40,853 bases of DNA from positions 1-40,853 of the forward strand of contig DVMF01000069.1 in assembly GCA_018715125.1 (NCBI GenBank). Direction: 5' to 3'. Position 1 is the stretch's first letter. Each line of letters begins with the position of its first letter. Shown one piece after another: positions 25,834-34,699 of the stretch. Made by a program: the position numbers and the translations under genes. The notes under the pieces are model-generated. The model was not told where the DNA came from. It ran no database searches and worked only from the letters and a program-made list of their open reading frames with translations. The stretch is from Candidatus Coprousia avicola. Lineage in GTDB: Bacteria > Actinomycetota > Coriobacteriia > Coriobacteriales > Coriobacteriaceae.

Positions 25834-27924
25834 TTATACGTAGAACAGCATGTCGTCGTAGGTCGGCACCGGCCAGTAGTCATGCGCGACCACGTCCTCC
25901 ATGGCGTCCACCGCAGCCCGCAGCGCCTCCATGGCGGGAGCGACCTCGTGGGCGTAGACGTTCGCCTTCTCCTGCCAGCCCTCGGTCTCGAGCGCACGCG
26001 CATGGACGTCGCGCAGGGCGAGGATGGCCTCGTTGATGGCGGTGACGCCCTCGAGCAGCTTCTCCAGGAGGTCGCGCTCGAAGTTCAGCGTGCTCACCCC
26101 GCCTGCGCCCATAACCGTATCGATGCCCTTGGCGATCTTGGTCGCATAGGCGCTGATGCGCGGCAGATAGGTCCGGCGCGCCATGCGCTCCATGGTGCGC
26201 GCCTCGATGTTCATGCGCTTGGCGTACTTCTCGAGTTTGACCTCGTAGCGGCTCTCCACCTCGGCCTTATCGAGCACACCCATCTCCGCAAAGAGAGAGC
26301 GCGCCTTCTCGCTCACCAGCGCGGGCAGCGCATCGGCCGTCGTCGGCAGGTTAGCGAGGCCGCGGCGCGCCGCCTCCTCGTGCCACTCTTCCGCATAGCC
26401 GTTGCCGCCAAAGAGGATGCGCTGATGCTCGGTGAGCGTCGTGCGCACGAAGGCAAGTGCGCGCTCGGCGAAGTCCGATGCGGCGACACCCTCCATCGCA
26501 TCGGCAAAGCGCTTGAGCTCATGGGCGACGGCGGCGTCGAGCACCATGTTGGCGTCCGATACGTTGACCGCGGAGCCCGGCATGCGGAACTCGAACTTGT
26601 TGCCGGTAAAGGCGAACGGGCTCGTGCGGTTGCGGTCGGAGTTGTCCTGCTGGAGCTTGGGCAGCACATCCGTGCCCAGGTCGAGCACGCCGTGCGCGGC
26701 ATGCACGCTCGCCTTGCCGTCGACGATCTTCTGCACGCACTCGGTAAGCAGGTCGCCCAAGAAGATGGAGATGATGGCGGGCGGCGCCTCGTTGGCACCC
26801 AAGCGATGGTCGTTGCCGCACGTGGCGACGCTCGCGCGCAAGAGGTCCTGATACTCGTCCACCGCCGCGATCACCGAGGCGAGAAAGACGAGGAACTGCA
26901 GGTTCTCCTCGGGCGTCTCGCCCGGGTCGAGCAGATTGGCATCCTCTGTGGCAATCGACCAGTTGTTGTGCTTGCCCGAGCCGTTGATGCCCTCGAAGGG
27001 TTTCTCGTGCTGCAGGCACACGAGCCCGTGCCGGCTCGCGATGATGCGCATCTCCTCCATGGTGATGAGGTTCTCGTCCACGGCGCGATTCGCGTTGGTA
27101 AAGACGGGGGCGAGCTCGTGCTGGCAGGGAGCGACCTCGTTGTGCTTGGTCTTGGCGGCGATGCCGAGCGCCCAGAGCTCGTCATCGAGCTCCTTCATGA
27201 AGTTGTTGACGGTGGGGCGAATGGCGCCGAAGTAATGCTCCTCGAGCTCCTGGCCCTTGCAGGGCGCCGCGCCAAACAGCGTGCGCCCCGTGATGATAAG
27301 ATCCGGGCGGCGCGCGTAGTCCTCCTCTTTGATGAGGAAGTACTCCTGCTCGTTACCGACGGACGGCACCACGCGCTTGGGGTGCTTGCCAAAGAGGGCG
27401 AGCACGCGCTTGGCCTCGCGGTCGATTGCCGCCATGGAGCGCAACAGCGGCGTCTTCTTATCGAGCGCCTCACCGGTATAGGAGCAAAACGCCGTGGGGA
27501 TGCAGAGCACCTCGTCCTTGATGAAGGCGGGCGACGTGGGATCCCAGGCGGTGTAGCCGCGCGCCTCGAACGTGGCGCGCAGCCCGCCGTTGGGGAAGCT
27601 CGACGCATCCGGCTCGCCCTGGACGAGCTCCTTGCCCTTGAACTGGGAGATGGCGGTACCGTCTCCCATGGGCTCCAAGAACGCCTCGTGCTTCTCTGAG
27701 GTGATGCAGCTGAGCGGCTGGAACCAGTGCGCGTAATGCGTCGCACCGCGCTCGATGGCCCAGGCCTTCATGGCGTGGGCGACCGCGTTCGCCAGATCAA
27801 GGTCGAGCGGCTTTCCCTCGTTTACGGTCGCATGCAGCTTCTTATACACATCTTTGGGCAGATAGCGCTTCTGCGCCGCATCGCCAAACACCATCGTGCC
27901 AAACCGTTCCTCCAACGCAGGCAT
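25834..27924 (-). CDS. glnN: Glutamine synthetase, type III
   Basis: The 696-residue protein matches the large GSIII class, not the 440-470-residue GSI. Visible are VFGDAAQKRYLPKDVYKKL near the start, YFLIKEEDYARRPDLIITGRTLFG, NEVAPCQHELAPVF (metal and substrate ligands), GKHNNWSIAT and the Arg-containing NRTSPFAFTGNKFEFRMPGS. It makes glutamine from glutamate, ammonia and ATP, giving the substrate for gltBD next door. The ATG at 27924 has GGAGGAGG upstream, so the longer frame to 27981 is rejected. An array of 11-bp-spaced half-sites and a -10 box lie 90-155 bp upstream. Confidence 0.95.
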   Translation of the reverse strand: MPALEERFGTMVFGDAAQKRYLPKDVYKKLHATVNEGKPLDLDLANAVAHAMKAWAIERGATHYAHWFQPLSCITSEKHEAFLEPMGDGTAISQFKGKELVQGEPDASSFPNGGLRATFEARGYTAWDPTSPAFIKDEVLCIPTAFCSYTGEALDKKTPLLRSMAAIDREAKRVLALFGKHPKRVVPSVGNEQEYFLIKEEDYARRPDLIITGRTLFGAAPCKGQELEEHYFGAIRPTVNNFMKELDDELWALGIAAKTKHNEVAPCQHELAPVFTNANRAVDENLITMEEMRIIASRHGLVCLQHEKPFEGINGSGKHNNWSIATEDANLLDPGETPEENLQFLVFLASVIAAVDEYQDLLRASVATCGNDHRLGANEAPPAIISIFLGDLLTECVQKIVDGKASVHAAHGVLDLGTDVLPKLQQDNSDRNRTSPFAFTGNKFEFRMPGSAVNVSDANMVLDAAVAHELKRFADAMEGVAASDFAERALAFVRTTLTEHQRILFGGNGYAEEWHEEAARRGLANLPTTADALPALVSEKARSLFAEMGVLDKAEVESRYEVKLEKYAKRMNIEARTMERMARRTYLPRISAYATKIAKGIDTVMGAGGVSTLNFERDLLEKLLEGVTAINEAILALRDVHARALETEGWQEKANVYAHEVAPAMEALRAAVDAMEDVVAHDYWPVPTYDDMLFYV

Positions 27925-28010
27925 AGGCGGTTCCTCCTCCCACGGCATTCGCCGTGCCATCGGGACTGCGATGGCGGCCACGTCCTCTGGCCTCCATCCG
28001 GACGCGATTT

Positions 28011-28081
28011 AAGATAAGAGGACGGTGTTACAGGGCGGTTGCCCCTTCGTAACCGGCGCGCTTCCAGGTGGTGAACACTTA
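28011..28081 (-). promoter_or_regulatory. GlnR/OmpR-type site array and -10 box upstream of glnN
   Basis: Read on the minus strand, half-sites GAAGC (28060-28064), GTTAC (28049-28053), GCAAC (28038-28042) and GTAAC (28027-28031) are separated by exactly 6 bp each. This matches the alternating GTNAC-N6-GAAAC pattern of actinobacterial GlnR boxes with one mismatch in each GAAAC-type site. A -10-like TATCTT (28011-28016) follows without a good -35. A further palindrome GAAACGGTTTC lies at 28087-28097. The array is upstream of the -10, as for an activator. Confidence 0.6.
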
Positions 28082-28232
28082 CGGTCGAAACGGTTTCCTG
28101 CCGATGGCGACCTCGTTGCCATTCCGTAGCAGGCCTGTTTCCACGAGATGACGCGACAACGGGGCACCGCCGCGGGTGCGGTGCCGGCGCCTGGCGTACT
28201 ATAGAGCCGATACGCAACGGAGAGGAGACGCT

Positions 28233-29450
28233 ATGGCGGACACGCACGAGACGGCGCGCATCCAACGCGCGGTACACGACATCGAGCCCCACATCATCGA
28301 GCTGCGCCGCCACTTCCACGCGCGCCCCGAGCTCAGTCTCGAGGAGGTCGAGACCACGCGGGTCATCGCCGCCGAGCTCGACCGCATGGGCATCCCCTAT
28401 GAGCGCCCCACCGCGACGGGGCTCATCGCCACACTCCGCGGGACGGCCCCCGACGCCTACGTCGCGTCCGGGGCTCCCCGGCGGCGCCTCCTCATGCGGG
28501 CCGACATAGACGCCCTGCCCGTCACCGAGAAGACAGGCGAGCCTTTTGCCAGCCAGAACCCCGGCGTCATGCACGCCTGCGGGCACGACTGCCACACCGC
28601 GATGCTTCTGGGCGCCCTCCGCGTGCTCGCACAGATGACCGACGCGCTCCACGGCGAGATCCGCGCCGTCTTCCAACCCTCGGAGGAAAACGGCCGGGGC
28701 GCGGCGTCGATGATCGACGCCGGCGCAGCAGACGGCGTCGACGGCGCCTTTTCCATGCACGTATGGAGCGAGATCGACGCCGGCCTCATCTCCTGCGAGC
28801 CGGGCCCGCGCATGGCCAACGTCGATTGGTTCCGCGTCGACGTGCACGGCACCTCCTGCCACGGCGCCATGCCACAGCGCGGTGCCGACGCCGTGGTGGT
28901 CGCCGCCGAGATAGCCAACGCGCTCCAGACCATCGTGAGCCGCGACGTCTCGCCCTTCGAGCCCGCCGTCGTCACCATCGGGGAGCTCCACGCGGGAACC
29001 GCGCGCAACGTCATCGCCGGCGAGGCCTATCTCGCGGGCACGGTGCGCACCTACGGCAAGCGCACGCACGACGCCATGCCCGAGCTCATCAAGCGCATCT
29101 GCGTGCACACGGCCGCGGCGCTCGGCGCCGAGGCGGAGCTTACCGAGTACACCGTCGCCCACCCCGCCGTGGTAAACGACGAGCACGCCGCCGCCCGCTG
29201 CCGCCGCGCCGTCAAGCGCGTGCTCGGCCCCGAGGCCGTTGGCAGCTACCGGGGCACGCTCTCCGGCGAGGATTTCTCCCTCTTTCTCGAGCGCGTGCCC
29301 GGCGTGCTCGCGTTTGTGGGCGTGCGCAACCCCGCCGTCGGCGCCACGTTTGCCCAGCACTCGTGCTTCTATCGCGTCGACGAGTCGGTGCTCGCCCGAG
29401 GCACGGCGCTCGCCTGCCAATATGCCGTGGACTTCCTTACCGTGAGATGA
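28233..29450 (+). CDS. M20 family metallo-amidohydrolase
   Basis: The 405-residue protein belongs to the M20D group (hippurate hydrolase, N-acyl-amino-acid amidohydrolase, carboxypeptidase Ss1-like). It shows RRHFHARPELSLEE, the metal motif RADIDALPVTE, and MHACGHDCHTAMLLGA with Cys and His ligands. VFQPSEENGRGA supplies the catalytic Glu, and a late SGEDFSLFLERVPG. The substrate cannot be told from sequence; N-acyl or indole-acetyl amino acids are typical. There is no signal peptide. The start at 28233 follows GGAGAGGAG; a longer frame to 28176 lacks one. A -10-like TACTAT lies at 28197-28202. It stands alone beside the nitrogen genes, and release of an amino acid would fit the neighbourhood. 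Confidence 0.9.
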   Translation: MADTHETARIQRAVHDIEPHIIELRRHFHARPELSLEEVETTRVIAAELDRMGIPYERPTATGLIATLRGTAPDAYVASGAPRRRLLMRADIDALPVTEKTGEPFASQNPGVMHACGHDCHTAMLLGALRVLAQMTDALHGEIRAVFQPSEENGRGAASMIDAGAADGVDGAFSMHVWSEIDAGLISCEPGPRMANVDWFRVDVHGTSCHGAMPQRGADAVVVAAEIANALQTIVSRDVSPFEPAVVTIGELHAGTARNVIAGEAYLAGTVRTYGKRTHDAMPELIKRICVHTAAALGAEAELTEYTVAHPAVVNDEHAAARCRRAVKRVLGPEAVGSYRGTLSGEDFSLFLERVPGVLAFVGVRNPAVGATFAQHSCFYRVDESVLARGTALACQYAVDFLTVR

Positions 29451-29605
29451 CGGCCGCTGACCGAACGATAACGCATGCCGCAAAACCCTTAACAAGCCTC
29501 ATCCATCGTTGACCAAACGATGGCACGCGCGCGCCCGCCCCTTGACGTGCGTCTCGCACAATCTGGATGGCCGTGTAAACGGATCAACCAGACAAGGAGT
29601 GGTAT

Positions 29606-32600
29606 ATGGAACAGCACCTCGCGCATGAAGGCGTCTCGCGGCGCGGTCTCCTCAAACTCGTGATGACGGCAGGGCTCGGGCTCGCGGCGGCGGGCACCGT
29701 CGACCCCGCCTTTGCCTACGCGGACGGGCTGGGCCTGTCGCGCGACGGCGTGAAGGCGCGCTTCTTCATCGGCAGCGACCTGCATGTTAACAACAACACG
29801 GGCGCCGAGCCGCGCGATGCGGACAAGAAGCTGCAGTTCGCCTTCGATACGGCTTACGCGCTCGACCCCGAGCTCGACGCGTTCTGCCTGGTGGGCGACC
29901 TTACCGACAACGGCAACGAGGGCCAGTACACGCGCCTCATGTCGCTCATCAACGACGGCGGCGCGCACAACGCAGGCTATGCCGACGGAGCGGGCCACAC
30001 CCAGATGATCCTTTGCCAGGGCAACCATGAGACGTATAGCCCCGGCGTGTCGAGCGCGCCGGCGCGCTTCAAGGAGTACACCGGGCAGGATGCGACCAAG
30101 GTGGTCGACGTCAACGGCGTCACCGTGATCACCATGGGGCCTGCGGCAAGCGGCTCCGGCGACGGCGACTACCGCCCGCACTACGATTGGTTTGCCGAGC
30201 AGCTCGAAACGCAGGTCGGCAACACCACCGAGCCCTTCCTCGTCCTCACGCATCACCAGATGCGCGGCTCCAGCTACACCTCGCCCGAATGGCACGGCGC
30301 CTTTGGCCAAGGTGAGGAGCGCGACTTCCAGAAGCTCATGGCCCAGTACCCCAACCTCATCCAAGTCTCGGGCCACAGCCATGCCACGCTTGAGGACGAG
30401 CGCTCCATCAGCCAGGACCTCGGCTTTACCGCCATCCAGGACGCCACCATCGGCGCGTATTACGAGAACGAGACGGGCAAGATCGACCCCGAGAGCGGCA
30501 ACGGAGCCTCGGTTCCGCCGCAGTCGGCGGACATCTACACGCCGGGCAGCTTCCGTCAGGAGGCCTCGCAGGCCGTGATCCTCGACTTCATGGAGAACAA
30601 CACCGTCAAGGCCTACCGCATCTCGCTCGTGCGCGCCAAGGCCGAGGGCGAGGGCGTCGTCTACCTGTACGAGCCGTGGATCATCGATCCCGCCGACATG
30701 CAGGCGTACACCTCCGCCCGCACCTCGACCGCCGCTCCCGTATGGCCCGCCGACGCGGCCGTGACGGTGGACGGGGTCGCCCATACCTCCGTCACGGTTC
30801 ACTTCCCCACCGCCGAGCCCGGCTCCGACCGGGGCGACGACATGGTGCATGAGTACAAACTCGTCGCCACCGCCGACGACGGCTCGAGCGTGACGAAGCG
30901 CGTCTTTAACGACTACTACCGTCCGGCCGCCTACATCCGCAACACGTGGGACGTGCTCGTGAACGGCCTCTCCGCCGAGACGACCTACACGCTCTCCGTG
31001 TACGCGCAGACCTCCTGGAACAAGGAGGCGGGCTCCGAGGGCGCCGGCACCTGGGCCGACAGCGCGGGCCCCGCCGCGAACTCCACCTCGGTCGCGCTCG
31101 TTTCCGCGCCCTTTACCACCGCCGCCCAGCCTGCGAGCCCGCGCGCGATCCTCGATATCGACTACCGCACCGGCTCGAATGAGGACGCTATGGGCCATAC
31201 CGCAACCTTTGAGGCCGGCCCCGCCGTCGTCTCGGATGAGGAGCTCGGCTATACGGTGCTGGAGGCAGACGGGCATGCCGGCTGGGGCTACCAGCTTGAG
31301 GACACCGATTACGAGGCGTTTGTGGGCGCCTCGACGCACGAGTGCCTCTTCAAGCTCGTCGACAACCAGACCGACCAGTGCCTCTTCTCAAACCAGCAGT
31401 ACGCCGGGGCGGGCTTTGAGGTGGAGAACGGCCGGATCGAGTTCTGGTACAACAACGACCAGACGCGCCGCATCATCGGCACCCCCGTCGAGACCGGCAC
31501 GTGGGTGCACGCCATCGCCACCTACGACGGCGCCAACGTCACGCTCTACGTCAACGGCGAGCAGGTCGCCCAAGAGAGCGCCGGCACCATGACCGTCCCG
31601 AGCACCAACCGCTATTTCGTCTGCTCTGACGTGAACACGTCCAACACGTCCGAGATCTGCGCCGCAGCGGGCACGCGCGTCGCTTTTGCCCGCCTCTTCC
31701 CCTATGCCATGACGGCGGGGCAGGTATCAACCGCCTTCGCCGCGAGCAAGCTCGCCCCGGCACCGGCGAAACTCCTCGACGTCGATTTTGCCGCATTCGA
31801 GGCCGGCGCCGATGTGGAGGACGCCGCCGGCCACGCTACCGTGCACCCCGAGCTCGCCGCCACCGCGTCCCTCGTTTTTGACGAGAAGCTCGGCCAGAAC
31901 GTCTTTGCCTGCGACGGCGCGAGCGCCTTTGGCTTTGCGTTTACCGAGGACGACTACACCTACCTGGGCAACGAGCACGCCCTCGAGTGCGTCTTTTTGG
32001 CCCACGACCTCGATACCGACCAGTGCTTCATCTCCAATCAGCAGAGCTCGGGCGAGGGTCTGGAGATCGCCGGAAACGGCGACACTCACGGCAAGATGGC
32101 CTTCTGGTTCAATTCCAACGGCTCGGGCACACCCAAGCCCGCCGGTGCCGTGAGCGCCGACGTCTGGCACCACGCCATCGGCGTCTATGCCTGCGGCAAG
32201 GTGCGCCTGTATATCGACGGCAAGCTGTGCGAGGAGCTTGAGGCCGAGGGCGGTCTTGAGGTGCCGCCCGCGAACTGCCGCAACTACTACGTGGGCGCAG
32301 ACGTCTACACCGGCGGCGGGGCGCAGATCTTCACCCAGACCGGCTCCAAGATCGCCCGCGCGGCCATTCTCGCCAAAGCTCCCTCGCGCGAGGAGATCGC
32401 CCAGCTGGCAGCGGGCTTCCCGCTCGACCCCAACGCACCCGAGCCCGTCGACAAGACGGCGCTTGCCGAGGCCGTGGACGCGTCCGCCCAACTTGTCGGG
32501 AGCGATTGGACGGCCGCCTCGTGGCAGGTGTTTGCAACCGCGCTCGCTGAGGCCAAGGCGGTGCTCGACGATGCGGCCTCCTCGCAGGAGGAGGTCGACG

Positions 32601-32965
32601 CCGCACTGGACGCACTCGAGAGCGCTAAGGCAAACCTCGTGAAGGCCTCCAGCGGCGGCACGGGCGCGGGTGACGGCGGCAACACGGGCACGGGCGACGG
32701 CGGCAACACCGGCGGCGGCAACACCGGTGCGGGCACCGGCGGCAACGGCGGCAGCGCCAATGGCGGCAACACCGGCTCGAAGAAGCCCTCGTCCAAGCTC
32801 CCCTCCACCGGTGACGCCCCGCTTCTGGCCGGCGGCATCGCGAGCCTTCTGGGCGCAACGACCCTCAGCGCCGGCCTGCTCGCCCTACGGCACCGCGCCC
32901 CGCAAACAACCGCGGGAGACGACCTCGCTCAAGCCCTGGCTGAGGACGATGACATCGACGCATAG
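29606..32965 (+). CDS. Tat-exported, LPXTG-anchored metallophosphoesterase with two LamG-like domains
   Basis: The 1119-residue surface protein opens with a twin-arginine signal (SRRGLLKLVM, Arg12-Arg13; likely cleavage after AFA at 37). A calcineurin-type phosphoesterase follows with all metal motifs: GSDLH (Asp58, His60), GDLTDNG, GNHE, THHQ and GHSH. After a fibronectin-like linker (about 370-510) come two LamG/concanavalin-like domains (about 510-715 and 718-940) that share DQCLFSNQQ/DQCFISNQQ. A FIVAR domain spans 949-1014 and a Gly/Asn/Thr-rich stretch 1015-1060. LPSTG at 1065-1069 is followed by a hydrophobic segment and an unusually long acidic tail. Sortase anchoring and action on a host or wall glycan are inferred. 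AAGGAG precedes the ATG. Confidence 0.9.
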   Translation: MEQHLAHEGVSRRGLLKLVMTAGLGLAAAGTVDPAFAYADGLGLSRDGVKARFFIGSDLHVNNNTGAEPRDADKKLQFAFDTAYALDPELDAFCLVGDLTDNGNEGQYTRLMSLINDGGAHNAGYADGAGHTQMILCQGNHETYSPGVSSAPARFKEYTGQDATKVVDVNGVTVITMGPAASGSGDGDYRPHYDWFAEQLETQVGNTTEPFLVLTHHQMRGSSYTSPEWHGAFGQGEERDFQKLMAQYPNLIQVSGHSHATLEDERSISQDLGFTAIQDATIGAYYENETGKIDPESGNGASVPPQSADIYTPGSFRQEASQAVILDFMENNTVKAYRISLVRAKAEGEGVVYLYEPWIIDPADMQAYTSARTSTAAPVWPADAAVTVDGVAHTSVTVHFPTAEPGSDRGDDMVHEYKLVATADDGSSVTKRVFNDYYRPAAYIRNTWDVLVNGLSAETTYTLSVYAQTSWNKEAGSEGAGTWADSAGPAANSTSVALVSAPFTTAAQPASPRAILDIDYRTGSNEDAMGHTATFEAGPAVVSDEELGYTVLEADGHAGWGYQLEDTDYEAFVGASTHECLFKLVDNQTDQCLFSNQQYAGAGFEVENGRIEFWYNNDQTRRIIGTPVETGTWVHAIATYDGANVTLYVNGEQVAQESAGTMTVPSTNRYFVCSDVNTSNTSEICAAAGTRVAFARLFPYAMTAGQVSTAFAASKLAPAPAKLLDVDFAAFEAGADVEDAAGHATVHPELAATASLVFDEKLGQNVFACDGASAFGFAFTEDDYTYLGNEHALECVFLAHDLDTDQCFISNQQSSGEGLEIAGNGDTHGKMAFWFNSNGSGTPKPAGAVSADVWHHAIGVYACGKVRLYIDGKLCEELEAEGGLEVPPANCRNYYVGADVYTGGGAQIFTQTGSKIARAAILAKAPSREEIAQLAAGFPLDPNAPEPVDKTALAEAVDASAQLVGSDWTAASWQVFATALAEAKAVLDDAASSQEEVDAALDALESAKANLVKASSGGTGAGDGGNTGTGDGGNTGGGNTGAGTGGNGGSANGGNTGSKKPSSKLPSTGDAPLLAGGIASLLGATTLSAGLLALRHRAPQTTAGDDLAQALAEDDDIDA

Positions 32966-33009
32966 CGTCCGTTTGACATCCGGCTGCGCAGGGCACCGGC
33001 GCGCATAGC

Positions 33010-33051
33010 AACGGGGCGGCGACGGGAATGTGAACCCGTCGCCGCCCCGTT
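33010..33051. terminator. Bidirectional terminator between the surface protein gene and metQ
   Basis: A 17-bp perfect stem (33010-33026 with 33035-33051) encloses an 8-base loop. It sits between two convergent genes, 45 bp after one stop and 57 bp after the other. A short T stretch follows on the plus side. Confidence 0.8.
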
Positions 33052-33107
33052 TGACAGACTAAGCGTCCGTGACGATGCGGCTGGTGTCCAGCCGGTCGCG
33101 CGCTACC

Positions 33108-33941
33108 TTAGAACGCCGCCTGCACGGAGTCGCCAAACGTCTCCTCGAGGTAGGCCTTGAAGTCTTCGGTCTGGAGCACCTGGACGAGAGCCACGATGCA
33201 CTCGTCATCCTCGAGCTCGGGGCGGGTGCAGATGACGTTCGCGTACTCCTCGGCGATGACCGCGGAATCAGCGCTCTCCTGCGCCACGGCATCGACAAGC
33301 GAGAGGCCCGCATCGATGGCGTAGTTGCCGTTGATGACGGCAAAGTCGACGTCGGCGAGCGTGGAGGGGAGCATGGCCGCCTCCTGCTCGGAGAACTGGA
33401 TGTTGTGCGGGTTGTCCACGATGTCGTTGGGGGTCGCCTCGAGCCCGGCGTCATCGGAGAGCGTGATCACACCCTGCTCCTGCAGAAGCAGCAGGGCACG
33501 GCCCTCATTGGTGGGGTCGTTGGGGATGGAGATGGTGGCGCCGTCGGCAATCGCGGCGAGATCCGTCGAGCGCCCTGCGAACACGCCCATCGGCTCGAAG
33601 TGGATCTTGCCGGCGTTGACGAGGTCGGTGCCGTTCTCGGCGTTGTAGTTGTTGAGGTAGTTGATGTGCTGGAAGTAGTTGGCATCCAGGTCGCCGGAGG
33701 TAACGTCCTGGTTGGGCTTGATGTAGTCGGTGTACTCCGTCACCTCGAGCGTGATGCCCTGCTCCTCAAGACGCGGCGCGACGAAGTCGTTCAGGATCTC
33801 GGCGTGCGGGCTCGGCGAGGCGCCGATCTTGAGGGTGCCGTGCTCGTGCGAGGCCTGGCCGCCGCAACCGGCGAGCGTCGAGGCGGCGAGCACCGCCGCG
33901 GAGGCGAAGAGGGAGCGGCGGGAAAGCGAGAAGTTCTGCAT
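33108..33941 (-). CDS. metQ: Methionine ABC transporter, substrate-binding lipoprotein
   Basis: The 277-residue NlpA-family lipoprotein has a signal peptide with a lipobox (STLAGC, Cys26), so it is anchored to the outer face of the membrane. The binding fold shows the family features KIGASPSPHAEIL, TEYTDYIKPNQDV, DANYFQHINYL and ISIPNDPTNEGRALLLLQ. It delivers methionine to MetI. A longer frame begins at a TTG at 33956, but the ATG at 33941 sits at the correct distance from AAAGGA. It is the last gene of metN-metI-metQ, 71 bp after metI. The specificity call rests on the operon layout and family. Confidence 0.92.
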   Translation of the reverse strand: MQNFSLSRRSLFASAAVLAASTLAGCGGQASHEHGTLKIGASPSPHAEILNDFVAPRLEEQGITLEVTEYTDYIKPNQDVTSGDLDANYFQHINYLNNYNAENGTDLVNAGKIHFEPMGVFAGRSTDLAAIADGATISIPNDPTNEGRALLLLQEQGVITLSDDAGLEATPNDIVDNPHNIQFSEQEAAMLPSTLADVDFAVINGNYAIDAGLSLVDAVAQESADSAVIAEEYANVICTRPELEDDECIVALVQVLQTEDFKAYLEETFGDSVQAAF

Positions 33942-34012
33942 GATGATTCCTTTCAAGAAAAGCGATGGCTATACGTTGTGGCAGACCGGACGGCACGACC
34001 GGTCTGAGATGC

Positions 34013-34699
34013 TCAGGAGCGCGCGGAGCGATGGTCCACCTTGCGCGCGAGGATATCGCACGCGCTCTGGATGATCTGGACGAGCACCACCAGGATGATG
34101 ACGGCGGCGAGCATGACATCGGACTGGTAGCGATAGTAACCGTAGCGGATGGCGATGTCGCCCAGACCGCCCGCGCCGACGGCACCGGCGATGGCCGTGT
34201 AGCCGAGGACGGAGATGAGGACGACGGCCACGCCGCGGACGATGGAGGGCAGCGCCTCGGGCAACAGCGCCGAGAAGACGATGCGCGGCACGGAGGCACC
34301 GCAGGCCTCGACGGCCTCGACGCTCTCGCGCGGGACCTCTGCGAGCGACTGCTCGATCATGCGGGCGATGAAGGGCGAGGCCGAGAGCACGAGCGGCGGG
34401 ATGGTGCCGAGGATGCCCGAACCCGTCCCCATGATGAGGCGCGTGAACGGGATGATGAACACCATGAGCACGATGAACGGGAACGAGCGGAGGATGTTGA
34501 CCACCCAGCCGAGCACCGCGTTAAGCACCGGTAGGGGGCGCAGCGACCCCGGGGCGGTGAGGTAGAGCACCACGCCCAAGGCAAGGCCGATGATATAGGA
34601 GAGCGCCGTCGGGACGAGCACCATGATGATGGTCGAGCCCGTGCCCTCGAGCAGAAGCTCGCCGTACTCGGCGATAAAGGCACCTACGGTATCAAGCAT
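34013..34699 (-). CDS. metI: Methionine ABC transporter, permease
   Basis: The 228-residue membrane protein has five or so hydrophobic segments and the ABC-interaction loop ESVEAVEACGASVPRIVFSALLPEALPSI. LRSFPFIVLMVFIIPFTR and GGLGDIAIRYGYYRYQSDVM are typical of MetI. The ATG at 34699 overlaps the end of metN by 8 bp, pointing to coupled translation; the longer frame to 34801 is a shadow of metN. It forms the membrane channel for methionine uptake with two MetN subunits. Confidence 0.95.
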   Translation of the reverse strand: MLDTVGAFIAEYGELLLEGTGSTIIMVLVPTALSYIIGLALGVVLYLTAPGSLRPLPVLNAVLGWVVNILRSFPFIVLMVFIIPFTRLIMGTGSGILGTIPPLVLSASPFIARMIEQSLAEVPRESVEAVEACGASVPRIVFSALLPEALPSIVRGVAVVLISVLGYTAIAGAVGAGGLGDIAIRYGYYRYQSDVMLAAVIILVVLVQIIQSACDILARKVDHRSARS

